Source: Cyclobacterium plantarum
GTDB taxonomy: Bacteria; Bacteroidota; Bacteroidia; Cytophagales; Cyclobacteriaceae
Direction of reading: 5' to 3'
Assembly: GCF_011290685.1 (NCBI RefSeq)
Contig: NZ_JAANYN010000001.1
Span: forward strand, 913,325-977,324
DNA length: 64,000 nucleotides
Of this stretch, positions 26,619 to 36,781 are shown piece by piece. The notes below the pieces were generated by a model. It was not told where the DNA came from. It worked only from the letters and a program-made list of their open reading frames with translations, and did not search any database. Numbering within the stretch: the stretch's first letter is position 1; the number at the start of each line of letters is the position of its first letter. The position numbers and the translations under genes were made by a program.

Positions 26619-27434
26619 TTACAGTCGCTCTCTGTACTCCTTCGGACTTACACCCAACAGCTTTTTTACATAGCGGGTAAAGAACGAACGGCTCGAAAAT
26701 TCCATTTCATCGGCAATTTCCGAAATATTCAGGTTTTTGCTCTGCAATTGAAGTATTATCCGCTCTTTTGCATAACGCTGTATCCATTGCGAAGCCGTAA
26801 TACGGGTATTGACCTTGCAGATGTAGTTGAGATATTTGGGAGTGATGTTCAGCTTATCGCTGTAAAAACGAACTTCCCGTTCTTTCATACAATGTTCCTG
26901 TACCAATTGCATAAATCGTTCATACATTGTACCACTTTGCAGGCTTCGCTTACGCCTGTCGAGTTCATCGGTGAATATGTGCCACATTTCCAAAAGAAAC
27001 AATTGCATTTGAAGTTTCAACACTTCCCCATAAAAGCGGTGGTTTGTTTCTTGGGATTTATCATACAATAACTGGAAGTTCTTTAATATTTTCTCCGTGT
27101 CTTTCTTTTCAGGGTGCAAAATCGGATTTTCTTTGGAATGCAAAATGGCATCAATACTTCCGGTTAAACTTGGAAAGTTTTCGGTTAATAAATCCCTGTC
27201 CACAAACAATACCGTAGCGGAAAAATTCTTCGAGAAAGACAGGTCTGAAACTTCAAGCCCGGCAAGCCAAAAGATAAATTCCCCTTTTTTGCAATGATAC
27301 GTTTGACCATTGAATACAAATTTTACACCTCCACGCTGACAATAAATATGCGTGTGGAACCGGGTTTGAAAGTCTTCGGGAAATTGAGCTGTTGAAGCAG
27401 CTTTATAAAGGATAATCTTTTGATTTTCTACCAT
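26619..27434 (-). CDS. AraC-family transcriptional regulator, divergent from the oxidoreductase operon
   Basis: The protein is 271 aa on the minus strand. The N-terminal ~150 residues form a cupin-like sensor (FHTHIYCQRGGVKFVFNG, YHCKKGEFIFW). The C-terminus contains two helix-turn-helix units and ends FSSRSFFTRYVKKLLGVSP and KEYRERL. It is divergent from the hydrolase gene at 27604, the usual layout for a regulator and its target operon. Effector unknown. It is the only intact cassette-borne gene against the array direction. Confidence 0.9.
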   Translation of the reverse strand: MVENQKIILYKAASTAQFPEDFQTRFHTHIYCQRGGVKFVFNGQTYHCKKGEFIFWLAGLEVSDLSFSKNFSATVLFVDRDLLTENFPSLTGSIDAILHSKENPILHPEKKDTEKILKNFQLLYDKSQETNHRFYGEVLKLQMQLFLLEMWHIFTDELDRRKRSLQSGTMYERFMQLVQEHCMKEREVRFYSDKLNITPKYLNYICKVNTRITASQWIQRYAKERIILQLQSKNLNISEIADEMEFSSRSFFTRYVKKLLGVSPKEYRERL

Positions 27435-27524
27435 CTTTATTCTAATAACTAAATTTCATCAAAAATACGTACTATTTGACAATATTCGCGTCATAAATGT
27501 AATATAGTGCTTGTCCCTTGTCTG

Positions 27525-27548
27525 TACCTTTGTATCACCAAATTTGGT
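27525..27548 (+). promoter_or_regulatory. -7 promoter element and 12-base palindrome before the hydrolase operon
   Basis: TACCTTTG (27525-27532) fits TAnnTTTG. Five bases later comes the perfect palindrome ACCAAATTTGGT (27537-27548), at the expected transcription start, about 55 bases before the first ATG. A repressor site is plausible. Confidence 0.5.
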
Positions 27549-27603
27549 AATCGGGTATGAATAGAATGTATTTAATCCTTTTGGTGAAATTAAATAATTA
27601 TAT

Positions 27604-28647
27604 ATGAAAGAGTTAACAGTATTGGCAATCGCATTCCTTATGATAACGGGACAGACTTTTGCCCAATTAAATAAAACAAACAATATGAAACAGTCAGAAC
27701 AAACCGACTATTATACTTTTAAATTAAGTGATAAGGTCACAAGGCAGAAAGTTTCGTTCAAGAACAGGTATGGAATTACAATTGCTGCGGACTTGTATCT
27801 GCCCAAGGGTATTGATAGCACTAAAAAGCATGCGGGAATAATTGTTGGGCCGCCTTATGGCGGTGTTAAGGAACAAACTGCCGGAATTTATGCTCAAAAT
27901 ATGGCAGAACGTGGTTTTGTCACCATTGCCTTTGACCCTTCGTACAAAGGATACAGCAGTGGTGAGCCGAGAAATACGTCTTCACCTGATGTGTTTGCGG
28001 AAGATTTTAGTGCAGGTGTAGATTTTATTGGTACACGACCCTTTGTTGATAGAACAAAAATCGGCGTCATAGGGCTATGTGGCAGTGGAGGTTTTGCTTT
28101 GAGTGCAGCACAGGTAGACACACGCATCAAAGCAATTGCAACGATAAGCATGTATGACATAAGCCGGGCAGAAGCCAATGGCTGGAAAGATGCAATGACA
28201 CGGGAGGAACGAAAGAAAAAATTAGACGCTATCGGTGAACTGCGTTGGAAAGAATTTGGAAGCAATGAGCCGACATTATCACCAAGAGGTGCTCCATTAA
28301 AATTCGATAAAAATACAGACCCTATAAGCCGTGAATTTGCAGAATATTATTCTACACCACGAGGACAACACCCCAACTCATTGACCCAACATACCGTGGC
28401 AAGCAGTATGTCAATGATGAATTTTCCGTCATTGAGCCACCTCAAAGAAATATCACCAAGACCAATCCTTTTAATAATGGGAGAAAATGCGCATTCACGC
28501 TATTTTACTGAAGATATCTATAAAATGGCAGCAGAACCAAAAGAACTGTATGTCGTTCCAAAAGCGGGGCATGTAGATTTGTATGACAAAACAGATTTGA
28601 TACCCTTTGATAAGCTGAAATCATTCTTCACTGAATATCTGAAATAA
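27604..28647 (+). CDS. Secreted alpha/beta hydrolase (dienelactone-hydrolase-like)
   Basis: The protein is 347 aa. A signal peptide ends QTFAQ (about residue 21). The alpha/beta hydrolase core shows GIIVGPPYGGVKEQ, the nucleophile elbow GLCGSGGFAL (GxCxG, suggesting a Cys or, alternatively, a nearby Ser nucleophile) and a late His in KAGHVDLYD. Proteins of this type are widespread in bacteria, often near oxidoreductases. It heads a plus-strand set of oxidoreductases in unit 6. Substrate unknown. Confidence 0.82.
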   Translation: MKELTVLAIAFLMITGQTFAQLNKTNNMKQSEQTDYYTFKLSDKVTRQKVSFKNRYGITIAADLYLPKGIDSTKKHAGIIVGPPYGGVKEQTAGIYAQNMAERGFVTIAFDPSYKGYSSGEPRNTSSPDVFAEDFSAGVDFIGTRPFVDRTKIGVIGLCGSGGFALSAAQVDTRIKAIATISMYDISRAEANGWKDAMTREERKKKLDAIGELRWKEFGSNEPTLSPRGAPLKFDKNTDPISREFAEYYSTPRGQHPNSLTQHTVASSMSMMNFPSLSHLKEISPRPILLIMGENAHSRYFTEDIYKMAAEPKELYVVPKAGHVDLYDKTDLIPFDKLKSFFTEYLK

Positions 28648-28691
28648 GATTTTAAAAATGTTGTTCAATAAAAAGTCAAACTTAAAATACG

Positions 28692-29678
28692 ATGAAAAGA
28701 ATAGTAGCAAGGGAACACGGCTCCCCGGAAGTTATGAAGGTAGAAGATGTTGAACTTGGTCATCCAGCACCAAATCAGATTAAGGTTCGCAATTATGCGA
28801 TTGGTGTAAACTATACGGATGTTTATACCCGTCAGGGAAATGAAACGTACATGCGCCATAAAGATAAAGAAGTTGAAGCCTACACTCCGGGCAAAGAGGG
28901 AGCGGGGATTGTTCTTGAAGTCGGAGAAAATGTAGAAAACTTCAAGCCCGGCGACCGTGTGGTTTATACCCAATCATTGGGAGCGTATGGAGAAGAACAT
29001 ATCGTTTCAGCTAATTTAACGATGCCCTTACCGGAAGAATTGAGCTTTGAAAAAGCAGCAAGTATTACGTTAAGAGGTCTAACAGCGCATTATTTGGCAC
29101 ATTACACCTATCCTATCCAAAAAAACGAGATTGCCATGGTACATGCTGCCACGGGTGGTGTTGGTTCGATACTTACACAATGGATAAAGAGTAAAGGTGC
29201 AACGGTAATCGCAACTGTTGATACAGAGGATAAAAAAGAAATAGCCAAAGAACTTGGTGCTGACTTTGTTATCAATACGCTGACAGAGGATGTTGCCGCT
29301 AAAGTTAAAGAGTTTACCAATGGTCAGGGGGTTCATGTTGTTTACGATGGTCTTGGAAAAGCAGTAACAGAAGCATCGCTCAACTCATTATGCAACTTTG
29401 GCTACTATGTGAATTATGGTATGGTAACCGGAGCCGTAAGTATTGATTTGTGGGATTTAGCGGCTCACGGTTCTTTATATGCAACATTCCCCGACTTAGA
29501 CCATCACGTAAGTGATTATGGTAAGTTGCTTTCTATGGCTGACAATTTATATACTGCAATAATTGAAGGAACTATTAAAATAGATGACCCTTTGACGCTC
29601 CCATTGGAAGAAGCACCCAAAGCTCACGAGTTGCTTACATCACCTAAGAGAACTGGAACAATAGTGTTAATTCCTTAA
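28692..29678 (+). CDS. NADPH:quinone oxidoreductase (zeta-crystallin-like MDR)
   Basis: The protein is 328 aa, normal for the family. The N-terminal GroES-like domain has [16 protein letters not shown] and [16 protein letters not shown]. The Rossmann domain has [14 protein letters not shown] (AxxGxxG) and LGADFVINT. There are no catalytic zinc ligands, as in quinone reductases. It reduces quinones or reactive enones with NADPH in the cytoplasm. It follows the hydrolase by 44 bases. Confidence 0.9.
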   Translation: MKRIVAREHGSPEVMKVEDVELGHPAPNQIKVRNYAIGVNYTDVYTRQGNETYMRHKDKEVEAYTPGKEGAGIVLEVGENVENFKPGDRVVYTQSLGAYGEEHIVSANLTMPLPEELSFEKAASITLRGLTAHYLAHYTYPIQKNEIAMVHAATGGVGSILTQWIKSKGATVIATVDTEDKKEIAKELGADFVINTLTEDVAAKVKEFTNGQGVHVVYDGLGKAVTEASLNSLCNFGYYVNYGMVTGAVSIDLWDLAAHGSLYATFPDLDHHVSDYGKLLSMADNLYTAIIEGTIKIDDPLTLPLEEAPKAHELLTSPKRTGTIVLIP

Positions 29679-29739
29679 AAGAACTACCTGTTATCAAATA
29701 ATTGGATTAAAACAAATAAGAAACTTAAAAAATCAAGAA

Positions 29740-30537
29740 ATGGAAAATCAAAAAAATGGAAAATTCGCAGGTAAGGTTGCGTTCATTACCGGAGCAGGTG
29801 GCGGGCTTGGTCGTGGAACGGCAATCGCATTTGCCAAAGAGGGTGCAAACGTAGTGGTAACAGACCTTTCCGAAGTGGCGAATCAGGAAACGGCTAAACA
29901 GATTGAAGAAATCGGAGGTAATGTACTTGCGGTAACAGTTGATGTAACCAATTCGGAAAGCATCAAAAATGCCCTCGATAAAACTATCGAACGTTTTGGG
30001 AAACTTGACTTTGCTTTTAATAATGCAGGTATTGAATATAAAATACAGCCACTTCACGAGATTACAGAAGAAGAATTTAACCGTTTGGTCAACATCGACC
30101 TAACAGGGGTATTCAAGTGTATGAAATACCAAATCCCACTTATGTTGAAAAATGGCGGTGGCGCAATTGTGAACAACTCATCAAGTGCAGGGGTACAAGG
30201 TTTTAAAGGCGGAGCAACTTATGTATCGGCTAAACACGGTGTAATCGGCCTTACAAAAGCGGCAGCATTGGACTATGCGGCATCCGGCATCCGTATCAAT
30301 GCAATTTGCCCCGGTGTGATAGATACCGAAATGATTAGACGTTTTTCGGGAGGTACTCCAGAGGGTTACAAAGCGATGATAGCACAGGAACCTATCGGCA
30401 GATTGGGCAAAATTGAAGAAGTGGCATCGGCAGTACTGTGGCTATGTTCAGAGGGCGGCGGCTTTATGGTTGGACACGCTCTTGTTGTGGACGGGGGACA
30501 AACCGTTGGCGTTGGTAATGAAAACATAGAGCAGTAA
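29740..30537 (+). CDS. Short-chain dehydrogenase/reductase
   Basis: The protein is 265 aa. A classical SDR: cofactor motif [10 protein letters not shown] (residues 17-26), NNAG (about 93-96), catalytic Ser in NNSSSAG, YVSAKHG (YxxxK) and the ending [11 protein letters not shown]. Asp after the second strand (VVTDLS) suggests NAD preference. Its substrate is unknown; the neighbours suggest alcohol or ketone metabolism. It has a close paralogue downstream (30786). Confidence 0.9.
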   Translation: MENQKNGKFAGKVAFITGAGGGLGRGTAIAFAKEGANVVVTDLSEVANQETAKQIEEIGGNVLAVTVDVTNSESIKNALDKTIERFGKLDFAFNNAGIEYKIQPLHEITEEEFNRLVNIDLTGVFKCMKYQIPLMLKNGGGAIVNNSSSAGVQGFKGGATYVSAKHGVIGLTKAAALDYAASGIRINAICPGVIDTEMIRRFSGGTPEGYKAMIAQEPIGRLGKIEEVASAVLWLCSEGGGFMVGHALVVDGGQTVGVGNENIEQ

Positions 30538-30632
30538 AGATGAAAAAAATAATCAGTCATTACCGAATGAAACGATAAAAAAAGCCCTTTTTATAACTGT
30601 CTTATGCTCCAAAGTTAGATGATTACAACTAC

Positions 30633-30677
30633 GTGCCAATCTGTGAAAATGGTAGCATAATCCGTGGTTTGTATAAG
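30633..30677 (+). repeat. 45-base repeated element, copy 2 (candidate AraC-type operator)
   Basis: Same element as at 26528, here about 110-155 bases upstream of the second SDR gene. A CTTTG-containing promoter-like stretch follows at about 30700. Its position suggests an activator site that starts a second transcript in unit 6. Confidence 0.6.
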
Positions 30678-30785
30678 TAATATGTTTTGATAAGGCAAAA
30701 CCTTTGTATTGTAAATTATAGCGTGAGAAAATCACGGTAAACAGCAACAGAATTTTTAATAATAACCTAAAACAAAGAATTGATT

Positions 30786-31547
30786 ATGAAACTGATGGAA
30801 AATAAAGTTGTTCTTATTACGGGAGCAGCACAAGGCATAGGGTTTGCCGCCGCAAAGGCTTTCGCGGAGGCAGGCGCATCGGTAGCCCTAGCCGATTATG
30901 ATGAGGATTTGGTAACCAAAGCGGCAGAACAGTTAACGGCAAAGGGCTACAAAACGCTCGCTATCACTTGTGATGTTTCTGATGATGAGCAGGTAAAAGC
31001 AATGGTGGATAAAACAGTAGCAACATTCGGAAGATTGGATGCCGCCTACAATAATGCAGGCGTACAAAACGAACTGGCAGAAGCTGCCGACCAAACCAAG
31101 GAAGACTTTGACCGAGTTGTTAGTGTAAACCTACAAGGTGTATGGAGCTGTATGAAATATGAATTGCAACAAATGCGGAAACAAGGGTTTGGAGCCATTG
31201 TAAACTGTTCATCCATTGGTGGAATTTTAGGTGGTGCAATGCGGGGAACATACCACGCATCTAAACACGGTGTTATTGGACTAACAAAAAGCGCAGCCTT
31301 GGAATACGCACCGTTGGGAATTCGAATTAACACTATTTGCCCAGGGTTGATTTACACACCAATGGCAGAAAAAATGATTGAGGGCGGACAAAAAGAAGCT
31401 TTAGACGCAATGTTGCAAACCGTACCTGCAGGACGATACGGAAAACCCGAAGAAATGGCAAATGCTGTGGTTTGGTTGTGTAGCGATTCGTCAAGTTTCA
31501 TCGTAGGACATACTTTGGTTGCCGATGGTGGATATAGTATTCAATAA
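30786..31547 (+). CDS. Short-chain dehydrogenase/reductase (second copy)
   Basis: The protein is 253 aa from the ATG at 30786; a frame from a TTG at 30780 is less likely. SDR motifs are TGAAQGIGFA, NNAG, NCSSIGG, YHASKHG and IVGHTLVADGG. It is a paralogue of the SDR at 29740 and shares the ADYD acidic residue that favours NAD. It is separated from the first SDR by about 250 bases holding a repeated regulatory element, so it probably has its own promoter, and is followed by the aldo/keto reductase gene after 18 bases. Confidence 0.9.
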   Translation: MKLMENKVVLITGAAQGIGFAAAKAFAEAGASVALADYDEDLVTKAAEQLTAKGYKTLAITCDVSDDEQVKAMVDKTVATFGRLDAAYNNAGVQNELAEAADQTKEDFDRVVSVNLQGVWSCMKYELQQMRKQGFGAIVNCSSIGGILGGAMRGTYHASKHGVIGLTKSAALEYAPLGIRINTICPGLIYTPMAEKMIEGGQKEALDAMLQTVPAGRYGKPEEMANAVVWLCSDSSSFIVGHTLVADGGYSIQ

Positions 31548-31553
31548 TCTTAA

Positions 31554-32699
<1,146 letters not shown>

Positions 32700-32733
32700 T
32701 CATTTTATATTTCTAATCAATAAAGACAGAACA

Positions 32734-33531
32734 ATGAAACATTTAATAATTATGCTAATGTGTTTTTCGGCTCAAATGGTATTAGCTCAACAAAAACAAA
32801 TCATTCGTATTTCAGAAATAGAAATCTTTCCTGAATATTTATCAGGATACAAAAGTATTTTGAAAACAGAAGCAGAAGCATCGGTTAGACTGGAAGCTGA
32901 GGTAATTTCTATTTTTCCAATGTTTCAGAAAGAAGATTCCACACAAATAAGGATTTTGGAAATCTATGCAGATGAAGAAGCATACAAATCACACATTGCA
33001 ACCCCTCATTTTCAGCAATACAAAACGACTACTTTAGAAATGGTAAAATCACTAAAATTGGTTGATATGAGTGCAATTGATTTAGAAACAATGAATAAAA
33101 TTTTTAAAAAGGAAATGGAAACAGAAAACAAACAAGAATTGGAAGCCATATTCCCTAAAGGCGAAAAAGGCTCCAACGAATTTTTCACCGGAAATGCAAA
33201 TAATTTTGGGTTTCAACTCGATTCCGTTTTTACTACGGTAGCAGGCAATGTTTACTTTAAACCTGGAGCCAGAAGCAATTGGCACACGCATCCATCAGGA
33301 CAGATTTTGATAATTACGGATGGTGTTGGTTACCACCAAATTGAAGGGCATCCAATTGAAGTCATAAAAAAGGGCGATGTAGTTCAATGTCCGCCCAATG
33401 TTCGGCATTGGCACGGAGCAAGTGAAGACGTAGGTCTGCAACAAATCTATATCGTACCAAATACTGAAAAAGGAATTGTAAATTGGCAGGAAGCCGTTAC
33501 TGATTTGGTGTATAGAACCAGAACCGAATGA
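32734..33531 (+). CDS. Secreted two-domain protein: ABM-like monooxygenase domain plus cupin
   Basis: The protein is 265 aa. Signal peptide MKHLIIMLMCFSAQMVLAQ. Residues ~22-110 resemble an antibiotic biosynthesis monooxygenase fold (IRISEIEIFPEYLSGYKS, then ILEIYADEEAYKSHIATPHF). Residues ~150-250 are a cupin with metal ligands in SNWHTHPSGQ and a late His in NVRHWHGA. It is the last intact gene of unit 6 and probably acts in the periplasm with the exported hydrolase and reductase. The joint substrate is unknown. Confidence 0.82.
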   Translation: MKHLIIMLMCFSAQMVLAQQKQIIRISEIEIFPEYLSGYKSILKTEAEASVRLEAEVISIFPMFQKEDSTQIRILEIYADEEAYKSHIATPHFQQYKTTTLEMVKSLKLVDMSAIDLETMNKIFKKEMETENKQELEAIFPKGEKGSNEFFTGNANNFGFQLDSVFTTVAGNVYFKPGARSNWHTHPSGQILIITDGVGYHQIEGHPIEVIKKGDVVQCPPNVRHWHGASEDVGLQQIYIVPNTEKGIVNWQEAVTDLVYRTRTE

Positions 33532-33542
33532 ACCCCAAAATG

Positions 33543-33587
33543 CACCGCACATTGCAATTCTCGTTCCTGCGGATTCAAAGAGCTGTG
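33543..33587 (+). repeat. Degenerate hairpin repeat, copy h
   Basis: Outer stem CACCGC/GCTGTG (one mismatch) with the ACAT and AAGA sides in the right places, but the inner stem and apical loop are eroded. A weak call, supported mainly by position after the last gene of a unit. Confidence 0.35.
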
Positions 33588-33621
33588 TTCCCAGGCTGAC
33601 AACAAAGGGTATGAAAAAAAG

Positions 33622-33750
33622 CCTGCATACAACAACATAAAAAATAGCGGTTTAAGTGCTTATGCAAAAATGAATTTCATAAATTCAAGATGTGTAATAA
33701 TTCAAAAAGTTTGCGTGTAAAATCCGCTACTTGCCAAGATATACTATACA
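33622..33750 (+). repeat. Decayed attC-like site inside unit 6
   Basis: TGCATACAAC resembles an inverse core and is followed by ...TAGCGG; CCGCTA occurs about 85 bases later, as in the arms of the other sites. No GTT core follows. It may be a dead site, meaning that unit 6 was once two cassettes that fused. Confidence 0.4.
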
Positions 33751-33770
33751 AATATTCCACCTCACAAGGT

Positions 33771-33829
33771 CAAGCACATTTGCATGTCGCACAAGCCAAC
33801 GCACAGACCAAAACTTGCAAAAGAGCTTG
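33771..33829 (+). repeat. Structured hairpin repeat, copy g
   Basis: Outer stem CAAGC/GCTTG, internal loop ACAT/AAGA, inner stem about TTGCA/TGCAA, apical loop with GCCAACGCACAGACCAAA. It precedes attC-like site 7. Confidence 0.7.
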
Positions 33830-33926
33830 CCCTTTTTCCGACCCGATTAAAATTTTTCCTTCCCTTCTTTTTTTAATTTTTTCACCTTCGCATTAGCCGA
33901 CACGGACAGGAAAATAAAGAACCACA

Positions 33927-34062
33927 GCCGCTAACATTGTATAAGCGTAATGCGGGCGGAATCGCTAAAATTGAGTATTTTGGCATCTATCAAAGTTTAG
34001 TGTAGCCGGACAGTGAATCGCTCCGAAATCCCGCACTACGCTTATACTTGCCCGTTATGGGC
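33927..34062 (+). repeat. attC-like recombination site 7
   Basis: Inverse core GCCGCTAAC (33927-33935), left arm 33939-33956, right arm 34030-34047 pairing at 17 of 18 (single A.C mismatch), core GTTATGGGC (34054-34062). Its left arm is identical to that of site 9, so the two share recent ancestry. Confidence 0.86.
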
Positions 34063-34073
34063 AATAAGTAATT

Positions 34074-34523
34074 ATGAAAGGAACTCTATCTTTAACTATA
34101 ATCTTATCTATTCTTTGCTTCATTGCAGAAGGACAAGTGAGTCTTTCCTATAAAACGACAGCTAAAGAGACAGTCAACCTAAAGAATGGAGATTACTACG
34201 ATTCGGAAGTAAAGCCAAAATCTTTCGTGATTAAAGGTATACCTCTGCCTTATAAAACAGTGGGAATGGTGGATGTATTCCGAGTAATGAAAAACTCTGG
34301 AAAAGAAGAAGAGCATTATTTCAAAACAGTGTTTTACACTGACTCATCCAAACCATTAGTACTTGACCTTGAGGATATGCTTTCCACGAACGGACTTAGA
34401 TTCATGGATACAGCTGGATTCAAGGTGAAAGTTTGTGTGGTGAATAAGGCAGACTATCTCAAATTAGAGTCAAGAAGCCAGTGCCGAATTAGTGAGGAAG
34501 TACTTATAAAGTATGGACACTGA
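34074..34523 (+). CDS. Secreted protein of unknown function
   Basis: I do not recognise this 149-aa protein. It has a signal peptide (MKGTLSLTIILSILCFIAEG) and a mature part predicted to be mostly beta strand, with two Cys (VKVCVV and RSQCR) that could form a disulfide. It is the only gene of the ~0.5 kb unit 7, which has the size and layout of an ordinary integron cassette. The start is 12 bases after the core. Confidence 0.65.
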   Translation: MKGTLSLTIILSILCFIAEGQVSLSYKTTAKETVNLKNGDYYDSEVKPKSFVIKGIPLPYKTVGMVDVFRVMKNSGKEEEHYFKTVFYTDSSKPLVLDLEDMLSTNGLRFMDTAGFKVKVCVVNKADYLKLESRSQCRISEEVLIKYGH

Positions 34524-34532
34524 AGAATTATA

Positions 34533-34586
34533 ACCCATAACAAGACTAAGTTAGCTACTCCACCTCATAGCAAAACCGTTGTGGGT
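34533..34586 (+). repeat. attC-like recombination site 8 (short form)
   Basis: Inverse core ACCCATAAC (34533-34541; 8 of 9 match to the unit 7 core) and core GTTGTGGGT (34578-34586). Only 54 bases long with weak arms around GCTA/TAGC, similar in length to the short attC sites of mobile integrons. Confidence 0.7.
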
Positions 34587-34635
34587 AATATCCAGATTCT
34601 ACCACCATTGATAGAAATTCGTATATTAGACTGAA

Positions 34636-35211
34636 ATGAAAAGACTATACGTTATAGCTGGATGCAACGGAGCCGGAAAAACAACTGCTTCTTACACAAT
34701 TCTACCAGAAATACTTGATTGCAAAGAGTTTGTGAATGCGGACGAAATTGCTAGAGGTATTTCTCCTTTTCAGCCTGAAAAAGCAGGAATAGAAGCAGGC
34801 AGGTTGATGTTGAAAAGAATTAAAAGATTGTTAGAATCAGGAGAGAGTTTTGCCTTTGAAACTACTCTTTCAACTAGAAGCTATGTCCAATTTATTGATA
34901 GGGCAAAAAAAATGGATTACCAGGTTACATGCTTGTTTTTCTGGCTAAATTCGGAAGAATTGGCTATTTCAAGAGTGGAAACAAGAGTAAAAGAAGGAGG
35001 CCACCATATACCGGAAGAGGTGATAAGGAGGAGGTATAAAAGTGGTCTTAAGAATTTTTTCAATCTATTTCTTGCCAAGGTGGACAACTGGCTTTTTGTT
35101 GACAATTCAGGAGATACTTATGAGATTATAGCTGAAGGCGCATTGAAGGAAGAAACAATTAATAATGTTGAACAATGGGAAGATTTAAAAAGGAATTACT
35201 ATGGGAACTAA
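34636..35211 (+). CDS. Zeta-toxin-like P-loop kinase
   Basis: The protein is 191 aa. P-loop GCNGAGKTT is at residues 9-17, NADEIARGISPF at about 34, and FETTLSTRSY at about 74, where the family places substrate-binding and catalytic residues; an Arg-rich lid (EEVIRRRYKSGLKNF) follows. Zeta toxins phosphorylate UDP-N-acetylglucosamine and block wall synthesis. Related short proteins with small partners are common in bacteria and not all are proven toxins. It overlaps the next small gene by 11 bases, a toxin/antitoxin-like arrangement inside unit 8. Confidence 0.8.
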   Translation: MKRLYVIAGCNGAGKTTASYTILPEILDCKEFVNADEIARGISPFQPEKAGIEAGRLMLKRIKRLLESGESFAFETTLSTRSYVQFIDRAKKMDYQVTCLFFWLNSEELAISRVETRVKEGGHHIPEEVIRRRYKSGLKNFFNLFLAKVDNWLFVDNSGDTYEIIAEGALKEETINNVEQWEDLKRNYYGN

Positions 35212-35392
35212 AGAACAACTGAAAGAGGAACGGGATAAAATAGTCAAAGGCCTCGAAGAGACATACAGAAGGCTAATCGAATACAAAAAGCAAAAGAAAA
35301 GTCCAATGATTGTGGTAAGGAACGGAAAAATTGTCGCTGTTGACCCAAATGAAATACTACCCACAACATTGTATAAGCGTAATGCGGGGTAA
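35201..35392 (+). CDS. Small partner protein of the zeta-like kinase (putative antitoxin)
   Basis: The protein is 63 aa: an N-terminal charged coiled-coil-like helix (KEERDKIVKGLEETYRRL), then MIVVRNGKIVAVDPNEI, a beta hairpin seen in partners of short zeta-like kinases. The last ~10 codons run through the inverse core and left arm of attC-like site 9, so the C-terminus is partly encoded by the recombination site. Function is inferred from overlap with the kinase gene. Confidence 0.7.
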   Translation: MGTKEQLKEERDKIVKGLEETYRRLIEYKKQKKSPMIVVRNGKIVAVDPNEILPTTLYKRNAG

Positions 35393-35494
35393 ATTGCTGA
35401 AATTGAGCTTTTTTACTCCTTAAAAATATTACGTTGGGCTTTCAGTGACTCGCTCCGAAATCCCTCACTACGCTCATACTTGACCGTTGTGCAA
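35359..35494 (+). repeat. attC-like recombination site 9
   Basis: Inverse core ACCCACAAC (35359-35367), exact match to the unit 8 core; left arm 35371-35388, right arm 35462-35479 (two A.C mismatches and one other), core GTTGTGCAA (35486-35494) opening unit 9. Confidence 0.85.
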
Positions 35495-35515
35495 AATTTA
35501 AAACCGAAATCGAGA

Positions 35516-36775
35516 ATGAAATACCTTACTAAATTTTCGTTACTATTAACAATAGTATTTTTATTGAATTGTTCGCCAGAGAAAGAACAAGTTTTGCAAA
35601 TCAATGGAAAAGTAATCGGAACTGAAACTGCGTCTATTCTTTTACGAAAGCCAAATCAGGATATGAGATTTGACTCTTTAATTGAGATACCAATTGTAAA
35701 TGGGAAATTTCACTTAGAATCTAAACTTGAAAATCCGGAAGCAGTAAAGCTTTTTCTAGGAGAAGCGAAAGAAAATGGAGGAGGACGTTATATGCCTTTG
35801 TTTTTAGAAAACGACAAAATTAATTTAACTATTCATTCAGAAGAAGAGTTTGACAAAAATATAATTGAAGGAGGCGACCTAAATGCTCAATACAAAAAAT
35901 TTAAAGAAAATGTTGAGCGCAAATTTAATGATAGGATAAAACCACTTCAGGATAGCATAGGTGAACTTTTTAAAAGTGATGAATATAACAGCGATAAAGC
36001 AAAATTACTTTACGCGGAATTAAGAGAAACCAAAAGTCAAGATGAAAAGCTGGTTATTAACAAAAAACTTGATCATTTAGAGAAATTAGGTCAAAAGTTA
36101 AGCCCAAAAGCAAAAGAATTAAAAGATAAAATGCAACCTATAGCTGAGGAACATAAAATGTTTCAGCAAGATTACATAGAAAATAATCCAACTATTGTAT
36201 CTTATTCTTTTTTATTGCGCGAACTGATTTATAATAAAGAATCTATTGATATAAATTCTGCCAAAAAATCTTTTCAAATACTATCAAAAGCTATCCCAAA
36301 TCACCCATACAATGAATTAGCTTCTAATTTGATAAGTGCTATAGAAAATGTAAAAATTGGTAAAAAGTATACAAATTTTTCAGCACCTGACTTAAATGGA
36401 AATAATATAAAATTATCTGATAAAATAAAAGGAAAGGTTGCTCTATTGGTTTTATGGGCAACCTGGTGCGGTCCTTGTATAGCTAAAAGTAGGACAATGG
36501 TACCTCTTTACGATGAATATAAAGACAAAGGATTTACAATTGTTGGAGTTGCTGGAGAATTTTATAATACCGACAGATTAATTAAGTTTCTTGATAAAGA
36601 AAAATGGTCTTGGTTAAATTTGGTTGAACTCGATAGAAAAAATGGTATTTGGGAAAAATATGGTGTTGGCGGTGGTGGAGGTGGTATATTCCTAATAGAC
36701 GAAAATGGAATTATTCTAGCTAAAGACCCGACAGCAGAAGAAGTTAGAATGGAATTAGAATTTCGACTTAATTAA
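35516..36775 (+). CDS. TlpA-like thioredoxin-fold lipoprotein with DUF4369-like N-terminus
   Basis: The protein is 419 aa from the ATG at 35516, which gives a lipoprotein signal (TIVFLLNC). An N-terminal beta-rich DUF4369-like domain precedes a long helical middle. The thioredoxin domain starts near residue 290 with YTNFSAPDLNGNNIKLSD and the active site WATWCGPC. The conserved cis-Pro loop, normally G-I-P-T or similar before FLID, is replaced by a Gly run (GVGGGGGGIFLID), which may change redox behaviour. It is the only gene of unit 9. Confidence 0.85.
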   Translation: MKYLTKFSLLLTIVFLLNCSPEKEQVLQINGKVIGTETASILLRKPNQDMRFDSLIEIPIVNGKFHLESKLENPEAVKLFLGEAKENGGGRYMPLFLENDKINLTIHSEEEFDKNIIEGGDLNAQYKKFKENVERKFNDRIKPLQDSIGELFKSDEYNSDKAKLLYAELRETKSQDEKLVINKKLDHLEKLGQKLSPKAKELKDKMQPIAEEHKMFQQDYIENNPTIVSYSFLLRELIYNKESIDINSAKKSFQILSKAIPNHPYNELASNLISAIENVKIGKKYTNFSAPDLNGNNIKLSDKIKGKVALLVLWATWCGPCIAKSRTMVPLYDEYKDKGFTIVGVAGEFYNTDRLIKFLDKEKWSWLNLVELDRKNGIWEKYGVGGGGGGIFLIDENGIILAKDPTAEEVRMELEFRLN

Positions 36776-36781
36776 AAAGAT

